Positions 9,288 through 21,250 of a stretch of 64,000 bases of DNA are shown in pieces. The stretch is taken from positions 62,001-126,000 of the forward strand of contig JBBELK010000964.1 in NCBI GenBank assembly GCA_037783545.1, in the 5' to 3' direction. The notes below the pieces were generated by a model that did not search any database, was not told the DNA's origin, and was given only the letters and a program-made list of their open reading frames with translations. The position numbers and the translations under genes are program-made. Position 1 is the stretch's first letter, and every line of letters begins with the position of its first letter. This stretch comes from Henricia sp. BOLD:AAB3569. Its lineage: Eukaryota; Echinodermata; Asteroidea; Spinulosida; Echinasteridae.

Positions 9288-9359
9288 CTGGGGGGAGAAT
9301 TCAGAGAAAAAGGTACTATTGCTTGGCTTTTAGCATCATAGGTATATAAACAACTTGTG

Positions 9360-9590
9360 GTTTGTTTTGCCCTTACCCAATGTTGACTGCCGAGCATAGT
9401 TTCACAGGGCGTTCCCACATAGGGCATTCCCATTTTCTACGAGCATACTCGTAGTGGCAGAATCCGGTAGTTAACGTGTTAAATAGGAATGCTTACTTAA
9501 AGCTTCCCCGATACAATATTAGATAAACTTCATAACATGCTTGGGTGGGACTCAAACCCATGACCTCCTCCATTTAAACTAATATTGACT
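9360..9590 (-). repeat. SINE related to the 1892-2222 palindrome
   Basis: Shares GCCCTTACCCAATG near its left end and CTTGGGTGGGACTCAAACCCATGACCTCC near its right end with the left arm of the palindrome at 1892-2222, in the same orientation. An unrelated stretch (GAGCATACTCGTAGTGGC) interrupts the middle, so the copy is diverged or has an insertion. It lies just upstream of CLUH exon 8. Confidence 0.65.
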
Positions 9591-9787
9591 GCTCTTTGGG
9601 TGAATGTGCAAACTACTGCCCCTCGATGATCTTGAGACGGTAGGCCTCCAATTTCCCTTGACGATCACTTCAAGACGACAATTTGCACCATCACCCTCTT
9701 GAACAGTGACTGGTACTCGTCATACTGTGAGTTGTTGCAGCGTTTAGCTGGCAACCACTGCTCCTGTCTTGAATAAACCGGTAATAA

Positions 9788-10245
9788 CACCCTGTTTACA
9801 CTTGATCCTGAGCTCAGGGTCGAACACCGAGCTCGGGATCAGCCCCGGATCACAAACATAGTGTAAACGCTCTCGGGACCAAATTGGCCCCAGATCAGAC
9901 CCCGAGATTTTGGTCTCGTGTCGGCGGAGGGTTCGATCCCGAGCTCGTGATCAGTTTGCAGTTAGATAAGCAATTAATCTTTACCGCATCCTGCCGCATC
10001 CGCTCCACACCCGTAGCGGGGGAAAAACCCGCGAATTTCAAGTGGCCTTATACACTGTACATGCATAGAGCATGACAAGTACATCAGTACATACACACAC
10101 AGAGCATGACCTTTGAGATCAACAACAGAATGTTTGAGATCAACAACAGAATGTAAACGCGGCACTTAGGATCATTGCGGTTAACACTGACGCATTCTTA
10201 TCAGGGAATCAATCTTGATCACGAGCTCGGGACCAGTGGAAACAC
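9788..10245. mobile_element. Element with GAGCTCGGGATCA arms
   Basis: CACCCTGTTTACACTTGATC near the left and CCAGTGGAAACACAGTG near the right are inverted, with repeated GAGCTCGGGATCA / TGATCACGAGCTCGGG words between. The theme resembles the inner element at 42749-43229 (CACCCCGTTTACACTCGATT). Boundaries are approximate. Confidence 0.65.
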
Positions 10246-10421
10246 AGTGAAAACTATTGTAATTACTTGAACTTGTTCAATTTTTCTTGTGTGTGGCAGA
10301 AATGAACATCATTGTTTGGACAGGTTTTTATGCTCAAGCTCACAGACCTGCCCTTCCCAACACGTCCATGCTTTGCAGATTTAATGACCTTTGACCCCAA
10401 TGAAATGTGAATCCAAATTAC

Positions 10422-10547
10422 CTCTTCTTGAGCAGTTGAGCAAAGTTCTTCTTGAAGATTGGGCTGACTTTGTTGAGAAGTTCGATGAGTGAATGGGAGC
10501 TGTGTTTCTGGTCGGCAGGTTTGGGGTTGAACACTTCTTGGGTGGAT
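10422..10547 (-). CDS. CLUH: CLUH coding exon 7
   Basis: 126 bases. The acceptor is CAACCTTCCTCAG and the donor AGAG|GTAATT. It encodes [20 protein letters not shown] and [20 protein letters not shown], matching FNPKPxxxxxLSHSLVELLNQISPxFKKNFAxLxKKR of CLUH, at the start of the central CLU region. A 460-bp inverted-repeat element ends about 45 bp upstream of its acceptor. Confidence 0.96.
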
Positions 10548-10594
10548 CTGAGGAAGGTTGACAGGAGAAGAACAACGCATTTTATAAAGGCCCA

Positions 10595-11055
10595 CTGTAT
10601 CAATGCATAGTTCCGATTTTGCCCAGTTAACCCCGCCCCCTTGGACATTGTTGCTGTGGCTCACACGCTATCGTCAAAAATGGCGACACACAACGCACAA
10701 AGCAATGGGACTTTCAACGGAAAGCACAGATTCATTCGAGAAAACTCAAAGGTATTCATGTTTCAGGGTCGACAGTTATCTTAGAACACACTGAGTAAAG
10801 GGCCAGTAATACATAGAAATATCATTTCACGAAATATAGCTTTCGTACCTTTGAACAACGAAACGACCGGCCTTGAAACAAAAATTTCACCTGGATCGTC
10901 GCATACAACACTGTACAAATTGTATGGGGCCGGCAGAACATATGGCGTGATCATGTTGTGAGTGTACAGTGCACTTTGACCTATGTGGGTGATCTCTGCT
11001 AGCTCTGTTGTGATTGGTCAGCCGGTTCGGTTGATTGACAGGTCGGAACTATGCA
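10595..11055. mobile_element. 460-bp inverted-repeat element, copy 1
   Basis: Begins CAATGCATAGTTCCGATTTT and ends GACAGGTCGGAACTATGCATTG. Inside are AAAAATGGCGACACACAACG, CAGATTCATTCGAGAAAACT and TTGTGATTGGTCAG. A second copy is at 53034-53483. AAAATGGCG resembles a YY1 site and ATTGGT a reversed CCAAT box; whether it promotes transcription is inference. Confidence 0.85.
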
Positions 11056-11186
11056 TTGCACTAACCCAAAATTTTACTTCACAAGTTGACAAGAAAAAAG
11101 AACTTGCAGTGTTGATAGGAATGATCAAACATTGATCCTAAATTTCAGGGAATGGTTGTAAAGTTTTTCTTTTATTTAAAACTCAC

Positions 11187-11271
11187 TGGTTGATGTGGAA
11201 CCCTCTAGTAGATGCAGTCACGTGATGTGATGTCCCCTCCATTGTCATCACATACAGGTACATCAGGTCAC
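11187..11271 (-). CDS. CLUH: CLUH coding exon 6
   Basis: 85 bases. The acceptor is TTGAACCAG and the donor CCA|GTGAGT. The G from exon 5 plus GT gives HGDLMYLYVMTMEG, followed by TSHHVTASTRGFHINQ, matching the conserved HGDLMYLFVVTAED...ITASTRGFYxNQ region. It has no ATG-initiated frame of its own, so a plain ORF scan misses it. An 8.4-kb intron precedes it. Confidence 0.95.
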
Positions 11272-11349
11272 CTGGTTCAAAAAAAGAGAAAAAAATTCCA
11301 TTAGAGTTACAAATAAACGAGGAAAAGCTTCAAAGTAGTGATAATGTGG

Positions 11350-11525
11350 ATATTTATTAAGTGCACATATCACATATGGGTAATAGAGCTTCTGCTCCAG
11401 CGGCCATGACAGGGGGCAGGTTTTCTTATTTAAATGATGTAACAATAGAACCACAAAGCACCTACTCATGCATGACACATGGTAACAATGTGACTGCCCC
11501 CTGTCATGGCTGCCATGCAAAGGCT
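11350..11525. repeat. Repeat shared with 54300-54430
   Basis: CAGCGGCCATGACAGGGGGC, CAATAGAACCACAAAGCACC, TACTCATGCATGACACATGG and CCCCTGTCATGGCTGCCATGCAAAGG recur at 54300-54430. The left and right parts are partly inverted (GCCATGACAGGGGGC / GCCCCCTGTCATGGC). The second copy overlaps the region just below the mitofusin stop codon. Confidence 0.75.
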
Positions 11526-13077
11526 ATATTCCCAAAATTAGGGGTCCAAAACATTTGGTGTCCTAGTTATGTACGACACCATGTGCATCAAAAATCGCCA
11601 CTCATGATCACAGATTCTCAGTAATAGACTGTGGCCTGTGATTATAGGGGACAGCACCAAATTTCTTAAATATTTTGTTCTGATTACCGACAAATATTTG
11701 AAACAAAAGACCATAAATGCTCATAATTTGTTTCATGATATTTAATAGGAATTTGGTGTCCCGGGTTACATACATGTACTGTATGTTAATGAAAATTAGC
11801 TGTAGAATGAGTCTACATTAACCTTGGTGCCTTATCCACACACAAACGTTAAATTTAAGAGGCATTAATGGAAATAAAAATAATATTTTCTACTAGAAAA
11901 CCACACTTTCAATCACTGAACACACTTTAAAATATTGAAAATAATGTCACACTTTTGGACCCCTAATTTTGGTAATTACCTATATATATCATGACGCTTT
12001 ACTGTATTACCCCTGGTCATTGGGCCCTTAATAGCATTCCTTAATTTGAACCACCCGCCCCAGATCTAGTGGTCCTAGATCTGATTTTTTACTGGTCTCG
12101 GACCACGGGACCAGTGTTAATTTCGACCCCTGCGAGACCCAATCTTAAAGAATTTACAATAGTTTTCAGAGGGTTATTTTTTATATAATGACTTAATGAA
12201 ACTGAAATAAATTTATGGGGTCGTAGTAAAATTTTGACCAGATAAAGGTCCAATTATTATTTTCGGGGCCTAGGGGTATTGTGTACATTGCACATGCATC
12301 TATAAACACCGACAAAAATCTTTAGTGTCGGACGAACGGTTAACCGACACTTGAGAGAATTGCAAACTGGTTTCTGAATTAACCGTAAATTCCCATACCT
12401 ACTTTGTATGGTATTGTGGTTATTAAAATTCAGCCTTTACAATGTAAATACGACCATAATGTATTTATACAATGCACATTTTCAAATTACATTTTGGGAT
12501 AGCTAATTGTCAGGTGCAATTTTTAGCTAATTGTCAGGTGCAATTTGTGTATATAATATACATGTATAGAATAAATAATAAACAGCTGGGGTCGTACACA
12601 GTATGTTAATAAGTCGCAAAAATTAATTGAAATGTCCACATTTCCCAATGGAACTGAATTTATATTCAGCAATAGAAAATGATTTTAATGCCCACTTGAC
12701 TTTCTGAGCAATGGCCTTATCAAAATGCACAGTCATCTTGGAACGTGTGAATTACTGTATGCACATGTACAATACACAACCAACGACCACATTTTTGGCA
12801 TTGATCCAATCTTTGCACGCGAGTATCCCCCACTCATTCATTGATCGGGTCACAAGTCCCCACCAGGCATGCAATAACATTCATGGCCCCGTGAGATGAC
12901 GTCACGTACTACACCTGGAGATTAGCACCCATGATAATGTACACAGTGCACATGTATCGCACGTGGCATGCATGAGTTTATGTTACTGTTAGGCACTGTG
13001 AAAATAACATGGAGTTATCAGCCAGGATAAAACTATGTCTACATGTATGGCAGAATGTGCAATCTGATCATAACATA

Positions 13078-13644
13078 CACTACCCATCAAAACTTTGGAA
13101 ACACCTTGAAAGTTTTAGGTTTTTGAGAAGGAAGTATTATTTTGTTTATTCATAATAAACCAAGCTATTAAAGCAAACGGAGGTGTAAGGGGTATCTGGA
13201 GAGAAAGCAGTCATCTGGAGTGCTGTCCATCATGGAATGGCCTGCCCAGTCAGCTGATCTCAATCCCATTGAGCTGCTCTGGGAGGAGTTGGATCATAAG
13301 GTCAGAAAGAAATGCCCAACCAGCCAAGAAAACCTCTGGAGAGTCTTAAAAGAGGCGTATTTCCACTGAATGTTTGGAGAAACTGACAATCAGGATGCAG
13401 AGATTGTGTGTAGCTGTCATAGCTGCTAAGGGGGGATTCTTTGATGAACATCAAGTTTAGCGGTTTTTTTGCATGCTCTCCAATTTGTTGATAAAGCCCA
13501 CTGCTGAGGCCGAAGATGGCACTAAAATTAACATGTATATTGCTTTCTGTTAGAATACACCTACATTTGCATTCACAAAATTATACGTTTTCTTCTCAAA
13601 AACCTGAAACTTTCAAGGTGTTTCCAAATTTTTGATAGGTAGTG
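13078..13644 (+). mobile_element. Decayed Tc1-type transposon
   Basis: Inverted ends CACTACCCATCAAAACTTTG and AAATTTTTGATAGGTAGTG, continued by AAACACCTTGAAAGTTTTAG / CTGAAACTTTCAAGGTGTTT, flanked by TA on both sides. At 567 bp it is far shorter than a complete Tc1 element (about 1.3-1.6 kb). It keeps only the last part of the transposase. Confidence 0.9.
13225..13440 (+). pseudogene. Tc1 transposase C-terminal remnant
   Basis: The frame from 13225 reads SIMEWPAQSADLNPIELLWE then ELDHKVRKKCPTSQENLWRV up to a stop at 13367-13369. The WPAQSxDLNPIExLW motif contains the final catalytic Glu of the DDE triad in Tc1/mariner transposases. Homology resumes in another frame as CLEKLTIRMQRLCVAVIAAKGG, so there is a frameshift. 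The DNA-binding domain and the first two catalytic Asp residues are deleted. Confidence 0.88.
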
Positions 13645-15399
13645 TACAATAGGGCATTCGAATAGCTTCAACCTGGTTTAAGCCGAGGGAAGCCAAGGGA
13701 ACTCAAACTTGTAGCGCTTCTGTACGGTGTACAAAAACTATGAATGCTAGGATAGGGCGACATTTTGTGTGTAAAAAAGCTATATTAGGGCGACGTGCTC
13801 AATAGGGCGACATTTTGGTGTCGCCCTAATATATATATTTTTAAAATCATTTTTTAAGGTAAAAAACCATTTTTTTAAGGTCAAAAACCATTTTTTATTA
13901 GGACTAGAGCTGTTTCTCTTTGGTCTGGAACCATTTTTGGAAGCTTTGGGTAAAAAAATAAGGTGTCATTTTGAGTGGTTCTTGCCGAAATTTCGGTGGT
14001 CCCCGGGAGAGTCTTTCCGAAATGTCGCCCTATTGCGGCATCCAGAGTTCTTACAACATGTACTAGAATTCCATGCCATCATGCATTGCATGCTGACTGC
14101 GTGCAGAGAATTGTGGGGTACATGTAACAGTAAAGGCATGTATTAACAAGTATTAGTGAGCAGCAAGTCCCACAAACAAATTCCTGTATTCCACTGGCCT
14201 CCAAAAATTTATGAATGGCGGTTTCCCCAACACATCAGTGAGTGACGTAGGTTCATGTGTATTTGACATTCACTATAGAATGCGTGCAAGTCAGCCTGGT
14301 ATTTAGTGCAATATCATAGGATGTTCCGTAACCTACTGAAGTTCATAAGGTGACTGGGGTTTATGTCATTGTGACACTGCATTCCACTATAAAATGCTGA
14401 CTATTTTGTAATCATGTCAAATTGCTTTCCCAACAACTTCTACAGATACAAACTGATTTATGTTGGGTAAATGTAATCTGAGCTGAGCAGAATGTTGTAA
14501 CTTAACACGCTTATTGTGGTTTACTGTGGTTTTTAAAACTATTCATCAAAATAATATTTAGGTTTTTTCTCAAATTTTTTGCCAAAAAATATTACCTTAA
14601 TTTGGGAAAATATATCTTTTAACGGAGTGTCATGATGGTCATTTTTAAAACTCCCTCGCACCCTGTACATGTACTACATTCACTGGTTAAATGTTTCGAA
14701 AGTCTCAATTAAAAAAGCAGTCGATTGTAGACACAAACACACAAGAGTGAGCCACTTTTTGAAACTTTGAAGGCGAGCGTGATCCAAAACTGGTAAACAC
14801 TGGATGAAGATTTCAAAATTTCTTAAAATAATCAAAATAATACCTCGATCTGTAAAGAAATGTCCATATTTTACAATCATATTACAAAAATTAACAAAAC
14901 AAATTTAACTGTGCCATCATATTTTCAAGAAATAGTTGAAAATGCATGTTAAAAAAATTGCTTTTTTGTCAATTTTATTGATTATCTGCCCTCACGCATA
15001 AAAACAACCTCCGCATAAAACTGTAAAGTCAATTTCAACATATGATAAACTGGGTGTGTGTATTAACATCAGTAGAAGGTAAACAAACAGGTTCACTTTA
15101 GTTTTCATTTGTTGTTGACTAAGGAAAGGCATTTGTCTCTTGATTTCCGGGAATTGAATCAGGTAGGCACAGTCAGTTTTTAATTTTGTTTTTACTATTT
15201 TTGAATAAAGAACATGTAGATTCTACATGATTTTCAGGGTTGGGGTGGGCGACAGGAAACATACTGTAGCAATTTTTCTTCTTGATCTTTATACAAAGCT
15301 AATAAGGCCGTGTTTGAATTAGAATTTTGCGCGTTACATTTGCAAAATGGCTGGCGCCCCGAATTTTAAACTTTCACAGTGGACGTGCAGTTTGGAAAG

Positions 15400-15585
15400 T
15401 CACATCACTGACATTTTCGCGAGTTGTTATTTTCGCGGATGGAAATTATGTTTTGTTTCAGGGATCGCCACAATTGTTGCAAACAATATTTTCGCGGGTT
15501 GTTATTTTTGCGGGCTCTAAATGGTGCGCGAAATGCGCGAAAATAAAACCACTGCGAATATTTCAGCTTTTACAGTACTTGGATG
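15400..15585. mobile_element. MITE with TTTTCGCG runs, second copy
   Basis: CTGACATTTTCGCGAGTTGT, CGGATGGAAATTATGTTTTG and ATTTCAGCTTTTACAGTAC match 5604-5830 in reverse. The left end is truncated: the expected TACTGTAAAAGC terminus is missing before 15400. Confidence 0.82.
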
Positions 15586-17434
15586 TGCATGTCATTGCCT
15601 AGCAACAAACAGTCTGGTTGCTTTATGCCATTCTCTTCTACGGCAAACACGGTATTGATTCTGTACTTCACACCTGCCACGAGCACCACATGGCAACAAA
15701 TTTAGTCTGGTCAAGTGGACAGTAATTATGCATGTGAAAGGAAGTACATCAGTACATCAGATGCTGTTCCTGCGAAACGCGCACAAGGCTAATTCATTGG
15801 CTACGCCTTGAAATTAAACGCAAGTCTACGGAAAGTGATCAAGCTGTCTATGGTATGTACATGTACCTGGCAACTTGCACCGACTTGGGTATAAATTTAA
15901 GCCGCTGCATGCCAATGAACTTAGACATGGCTTAACTTTGGCAAAATAATAAAAATATCCATATTTTATTTAAATTTACTTTTTCAGGTGCAAATGTCTC
16001 TGAAGTCTGAACATAGCAGTACCTTTAAAGGCCAGTGTATCATTTGCAATGACCCCAAAAAGTAATCGACGAGTTTACAGGGGAAAAGTGCTGAAAGTAA
16101 AGATTGAAATAATAGCAACTACCCAATGAAAGCTTTCCGCTCAAAATGATATAATTTTACCAGAAAATAATCCGTAAAGATGAAATTATTTAGATCGTTT
16201 GCAAACGATTTACTTATTTTTGGTTTGCATCTACGTGGTCCAAAATGCATCGGTGCTGTGTACTGCGTGTGCTTGTTCCAACGCGATGCATTTTTATGGA
16301 TCGCGCACACGCAGTATATGATGTGCGCCACAGAGTGCATGACGCAAGCCACATATAGTACCCGATCAACTGAAAACGAATATTTGAAACACCCCGCCAA
16401 GACCAGGAAAACGCATATGGATTTTCATGTTTTTTTAAAAACGTTGTACATTTTGACAAAGCTGAAATTTCTTCGGATGAGTTTGTCGACGTCTTTCTTT
16501 TTATTTATAATGGTTGTATTCGCAGAATCGCTCAAAAATAGGACCTTTAAGGGCAAGGACGGGGTTGTGACATTCTTCTGCATTACAGCCCCTGGATACA
16601 GGTACATGTACCTTTACCAAGGTACATGTACATAACAGGCTGACCATATCTGACAAGTGTACATTTATGCACACGTTTGGCTTTATAGCACAGCCGTGGG
16701 CCGAGACAGGAGAATTTGTGGAATCTCGCAACCCAGGTCAAGTGATCAAATGCTGCCCTTAATCCTAAACGGGGATGCTGGGTGCGCTCTGATGCCAAAA
16801 AAATATTGTAACATTGCAAGTTTTACAGTGCGTGTTGTCGTACATGTGGTTAAAGATTGAAAATATTAAATTACATGTATAAGTTGTAAGATATTTCAAT
16901 TCAATTTAATCCAGCTCTACCCGCAAAAAAAATAAACTTACCAAAAATAGGTCAGAAACTCAAGTTTGTGTGACGATTTCTCTTGTTACCAAAATCATTT
17001 TCCTTGACTTTGGTATCCCAAGTTCGTTTAAGATGCATTAATTTTAGCGCAAATTTGACTGTAGTTTGGGATCATCCTTCAATTTTTTAAAGAGAGCATT
17101 CAATTTGGTTTTTGGAGCACGCAATCGGGAAAATTCCACACTCAAATTTAAAACTACGCACATTCTATTTTAAAATACCAAATCGTTCAAATTCGCCCAA
17201 TCCCCGAGTTTGTGCTAAATTGAAGATTGAAGATTCAATGCTTTGTATTTGAATGACGCAAATTCTAATCTGTATGTCTTAGCGAGCAAATGTGAATGTC
17301 TTTAAACGAAATTGAATAACGTGCAAATGAATAAGAACCAGAGAAATTGCGTCCTGATCAAAATCACTTGAATACATGTACGTACTTCCACAAACAAAAT
17401 CGAATGCATTTCTGATAAATTCGAGCGAGATATA

Positions 17435-18250
17435 CAGGGTGGATAAAAAAAAACGAAACCGAGATATTATTGCTAGTAGGGCACGTATGAATGAACGGGA
17501 GATATCATCTGTTAGGGTTGAATCTCCTCTTTAAAATGATACCCTGATCATGTCATTATGTTTCCAGTTGACTGAGCAGTGATCAATGTTATGCAAGGGT
17601 CTAGTTATGGATTTGCGCCACTTTCTTTAATGCATGGCATAGCCTGTTTGGACGCCGGACCAAGTATCCAGTAGCCAAGGATGCCTCGGAAATTAACATG
17701 TCGATACAAATGTTTGTGGGGAAAAAACCTGCATTTTTTTAAACAGAACATTCAGTCCTACATGGGAATGCAGCGAGTTTTTGTCGGTAATCCGAAAACA
17801 TTAACGCAATTCAGCAAGCCCTGCATGCAGCAGGGAGAACGCAGCAGTCATAGACGAAATGGTTTAGCCGGGACTGGCCCTAACCATGTTCAACACAATT
17901 GTTCGGTGGTACCTTTACAGAATTGTGGCTCGTAAGACATCAACTGCTTTCTGGCGATCTTCAGAGGCATCTTAGGTTTAGCCAATGGATACTTGATCGT
18001 CCAAACAGGCCATGCAATGGTTCAGGCCATGACTGGATGCCATTGAAGAAAGTGGCGCAAATCCCAAACTAGACCCTTGCATAACATTGATCACTGCTCA
18101 GTCAACCGGAAACATAATGACATGATCAGGGTGTCATTTTAAAGAGGAGATTCCACCCTAACAGATCATATCTCCCGTTCATTCATACGTGCCCTACTTC
18201 AGTCACAATTAGCGATAATATCTCGGTTTCGTTTTTTTCTATCCACCCTG
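17435..18250. mobile_element. 816-bp TA-flanked element with long inverted repeats
   Basis: Begins CAGGGTGGATAAAAAAAAAC and ends GTTTTTTTCTATCCACCCTG, flanked by TATA on both sides. The arms are about 200 bp and include ACCGAGATATTAT, ACGTATGAATGAACGGGAGA, CATGTCATTATGTTTCC and GCGCCACTTTCTT. The centre (17640-18010) has no recognisable transposase, so it is a non-autonomous Tc1/mariner-type element (inference from TA and TIR). Confidence 0.85.
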
Positions 18251-18529
18251 TATAGTATTAATTCATTTCCAATCATCTAAATTCATCTTCAAATATTTTG
18301 GGCTGAACCATTGCATTAGACGGTTGGAACCTCATCTATCTCATAATTATTGGCAGCTGTACGATAGATGTCTGTCTCACTGCACTATCTCAATGCAATC
18401 ACAACATTTACATTAGCCTTTTATCCCTGACAGGCTCAATTCATGCTTGCTAATGTCATCGGCCGTACACGATGCGAGTTGTCATATTAAAGGCCTACGG
18501 CTTTCAGCATCTCTTAAAGGCTCATTATT

Positions 18530-18900
18530 TGATGAAATTTTTACAATTTCCGGGAACAACTGCATTACATAACTAAAGAATAATGTTGATTTATAAACTG
18601 CCTTGTAGAAATTTCAGCCACATAGATGCAGTAATACTTCAAAAAACCTTAAAAATCCATGCATGGTTTTTATGTTGAATGAATGGTACCGGTACATGTA
18701 CATTGAATGAATGGTACATGTACATAAAAGCACCTTCAGTTGGCAATTTCTCCCACAAACGTACCATTTTACATGGGAAAAAAAATCATGTCGTGTTTGT
18801 TACCATTGCTACTAACACTTTTAGTCAGGTTTTTCTTGTCAACTCATGAAGTAAAATTCTGGGTACCGGTAGCTACAAATGATGTAATGGGCTTTAAGTA
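18530..18900. mobile_element. Copy of the large inverted-repeat family (right arm type)
   Basis: AACAACTGCATTACATAACT, CTGCCTTGTAGAAATTTCAG, CATAGATGCAGTAATACTTC and GTTACCATTGCTACTAACAC match 63295-63500 in order. Only one arm is present. A plus-strand frame at 18740 lies inside it and is not considered a gene. Confidence 0.8.
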
Positions 18901-19703
18901 TTGTCTGGGTGTCTACCTGTAATGAGACTTGTAAAATCTTAGAGAGTCTGTAAGGCAAAACAAATAATATTCTGTCTCTGAAAAAAAGGAAGGAAAAAAA
19001 GGAGACAAAAACTTAAATGCTTGCCTACGGATGCACAAACTGGCTGTCCATGGTGACCAACAGGAACAATGTAATAATGCAAATTTCCTGTTTGGCACTT
19101 GAGTAATTATAATGTAATAGATGAACAGATGAAATGATGTTTACGACATGGACAAATTACATGTAAAAGGACCCTTAAAATTGTTACTACTTAAATATAT
19201 TTGCATGTATTAGGCTTTTTTTTAACGTTGGATTAAAATACACCGCCGAAAAAACTAAGTTAGGAAAAAATTTAAAAAATTTAAAAATGACAAGACTAAA
19301 AAAATAATAGACGGGGAGAAAACATACATAAAAAATGTACCGCGTACATAGCGCTACAAGTCAAGTCGTACAAGCTTTAATAAGCAGTCAAGCAGTCGAG
19401 TATGTTTAGCAGAGTGGTGTATTGGTGTTAATTATTTAAGTTGGAAATGTTTCATATTAAAAGGCAAGGGTGAGGCAAAGCCGTTGTTTAATAAGATAAA
19501 GCTTTTTTATGAATAATTTCCCCGTATAAGCATTCACAATTAATGTTTCGGTGCGAGATTTAGGAACGCCAAAGGACAAGTTGCGATTATCTCCACCTAG
19601 GACTAAACTGGCATCTTCAACAGCAGGGGTATTTAGATAGGGGGTGGTATAGGGGGTGGTTCCGAGGGGTGTGGGATGCGATTGTGCACAATGTCTAGCT
19701 TAC

Positions 19704-19892
19704 CGTGCATTTTCCTGGTGCCCGGCGGTGGGTTCCAACCAGACACAGTCAGCACCTTTAGACACGTCGGGCCGCGACTCTCCTTGTTCGCCGGCTGGAG
19801 GTTCGATAGAGGGCGCTCTTTGCTGGACGGCATCAGGTAGTCCGGGGGTGTGCAGTCGACCGAGTCTGAATTGGATTTGCTGCGCTTCCGAT
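19704..19892 (-). CDS. CLUH: CLUH coding exon 5
   Basis: 189 bases. The acceptor follows a long T-run (CAAATTCTCAG) and the donor is CACG|GTAAGC. The protein begins DRKRSKSNSDSVDCTPPDYL and ends CLKVLTVSGWNPPPGTRKMH. Both ends are conserved in CLUH: the DCTPPxYxxP motif and the CLKVLTxSGWNPPPGxRKMHG block. The Ser/Lys-rich opening is the variable linker. Confidence 0.96.
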
Positions 19893-20082
19893 CTGAGAAT
19901 TTGGGAAAAAAAAAAAAAAAATTATGACTGAACAAACCCGCCCTCTTTTTTGCCTTTGTAAACTTCGAATATGGTATCACTTTTAAGTGTTGTCAAGTTG
20001 AGAAATACAGAATATCTATTAAAGACATCATCGGGCAACATTTCATAAGGTACACAACCACACACGTATAAAATGATGCCAT

Positions 20083-20230
20083 ATAGACCGTATCGAATAG
20101 CCGCCATTTCGTGGGGCAGTTTCCTTGTTCCTTGAGGACATGCATGGTTGCACATATTGTGCTTCCATTGCTGAACGGTTTAAGTAACAAAAGGTGCCCC
20201 ACGAAATGGCGGCTATTCGATACGGTCTAT
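20083..20230. mobile_element. MITE family B, intact 148-bp palindrome
   Basis: ATAGACCGTATCGAATAGCC at the left and its inverted copy at the right frame GCCATTTCGTGGGGCAGTTT...GCATGGTTGCACATATTGTG. Other copies: 5418-5576, 49343-49590 (interrupted) and 62782-62921. It lies in CLUH intron 4, which is only 662 bp long. Confidence 0.9.
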
Positions 20231-20554
20231 AAAATAATTACTATTTAAAGTTTCATCTTTTCTCTGCAAGGCAGGTAAGAAAATGTTCAGATGCACAGAG
20301 GCAACATTTTTTCTCTTTTTATTAGTTCAGTCAGCAAGTCGAATTAGATTGCGGAATATCGGTTCTCCTTTTTTTCAATGTCAGAAAATGTCACCAATAT
20401 TTATATGAAACTGAAATTGATATATCAACAATATCGATGCATTGAAGGAGCTATATTTGACTGTAAATTAAGAGTAAGCATTGGCCAAAAAATCTTTAAG
20501 TATATTTAAATACAAGTTTCTGGTAATATGCTTACTTTTTCCCAACTAACTTAC

Positions 20555-20689
20555 CATCATTTAGAATAGTTGTTAGGAAGGACAGCGACTGACAATCAAC
20601 CCCGTTGTAAGCATCTGAAGGGTCTAATGACTTGAGAAGATCACGGACATGTCGGACGTGGATTCGCGCTTCTCTTACGGTGTAAGGTT
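20555..20689 (-). CDS. CLUH: CLUH coding exon 4 (GSKIP/TIF31-like segment)
   Basis: 135 bases. The acceptor is CATTTTTCAG and the donor GATG|GTAAGT. It encodes [20 protein letters not shown], then [19 protein letters not shown], the highly conserved stretch after CLU-N that resembles the GSKIP/TIF31 module. The last residues (TTILNDG) enter the variable linker of the family. Phase 1 at both ends matches the neighbouring exons. Confidence 0.96.
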
Positions 20690-20919
20690 CTGAAAAATGA
20701 TTAGAAATTAACAATGAGCAAATACATGTAGTTTCCACGTCCTCTTTCCTGCCAGTAAATTTTACATTGTGGCCGTGGTAACTTGATAGAAAAGCTATTT
20801 TGTGTGTGTGTCCCCATTGGACTTAATTTATTAATTCTATCATACTACCACGGAGGTTTAACCAAAACAAATCAATGGGAACATCACTTTTGGGTGAAAA
20901 GCGGCCAGGGTTGTAATGA

Positions 20920-21250
20920 GTATCCCTCTGCTCGAGTCCCAAGTCAATTCAAACTGCCTTCGAGTCCCAAGTCGAGTCACACTGCCTTCTAGTCCCAAGT
21001 CAAGTCAAACTGCCTTGGCATCCCAAGTCGAGTCACACTGCCTTACAGTCCCAAGTCGAGTCACACTGCCTTACAGTCCCAAGTCGAGTCACACTGCCTT
21101 ACAGTCCCAAGTCGAGTCAAACTGCCTTTGAGTTCCAAGTCAAGTCAAACTGCCTTCGAGTCCCAAGTCGAGTCAAACTGCCTTCGAGTACCAAGTCGAG
21201 TCAAATCAAGTCAAGTCCCAAGTCAAGTCATTTGACACCAATGCCAAGTC
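20920..21250. repeat. Minisatellite, CAAGTCGAGTCACACTGCCTT units
   Basis: About eleven units of 26-28 bp, consensus CAAACTGCCTTCGAGTCCCA plus AGTCGAGT, lie in CLUH intron 3 between exons 3 and 4. The same family occurs at 2290-2715, 30340-30740, 33425-33545 and 37935-38365. Confidence 0.88.

Larger units (their letters stand above)
11272..19703 (-). other. CLUH: CLUH intron 5 (8.4 kb)
   Basis: No coding exon was recognised. It contains a short repeat shared with 54300-54430 (11350-11520), a SINE tail fragment (12000-12055), a decayed Tc1 element (13078-13644), part of a MITE with TTTTCGCG runs (15400-15580), an 816-bp TA-flanked inverted-repeat element (17435-18250) and half of a large inverted repeat (18530-18900). 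The 151-codon plus-strand open frame at 16180-16635 has no recognisable domain. The stretches 13650-15390 and 16640-17430 show nothing I can define. Confidence 0.8.

Noticed and set aside
16180-16635. 151-codon plus-strand open frame in CLUH intron 5
   Set aside because: No recognisable domain, biased composition, several overlapping frames on the other strand, and no splice or family support.
17681-17935. 84-codon frame inside the 816-bp TA-flanked element, considered as a transposase
   Set aside because: No helix-turn-helix or DDE motif; the element is better described as non-autonomous.
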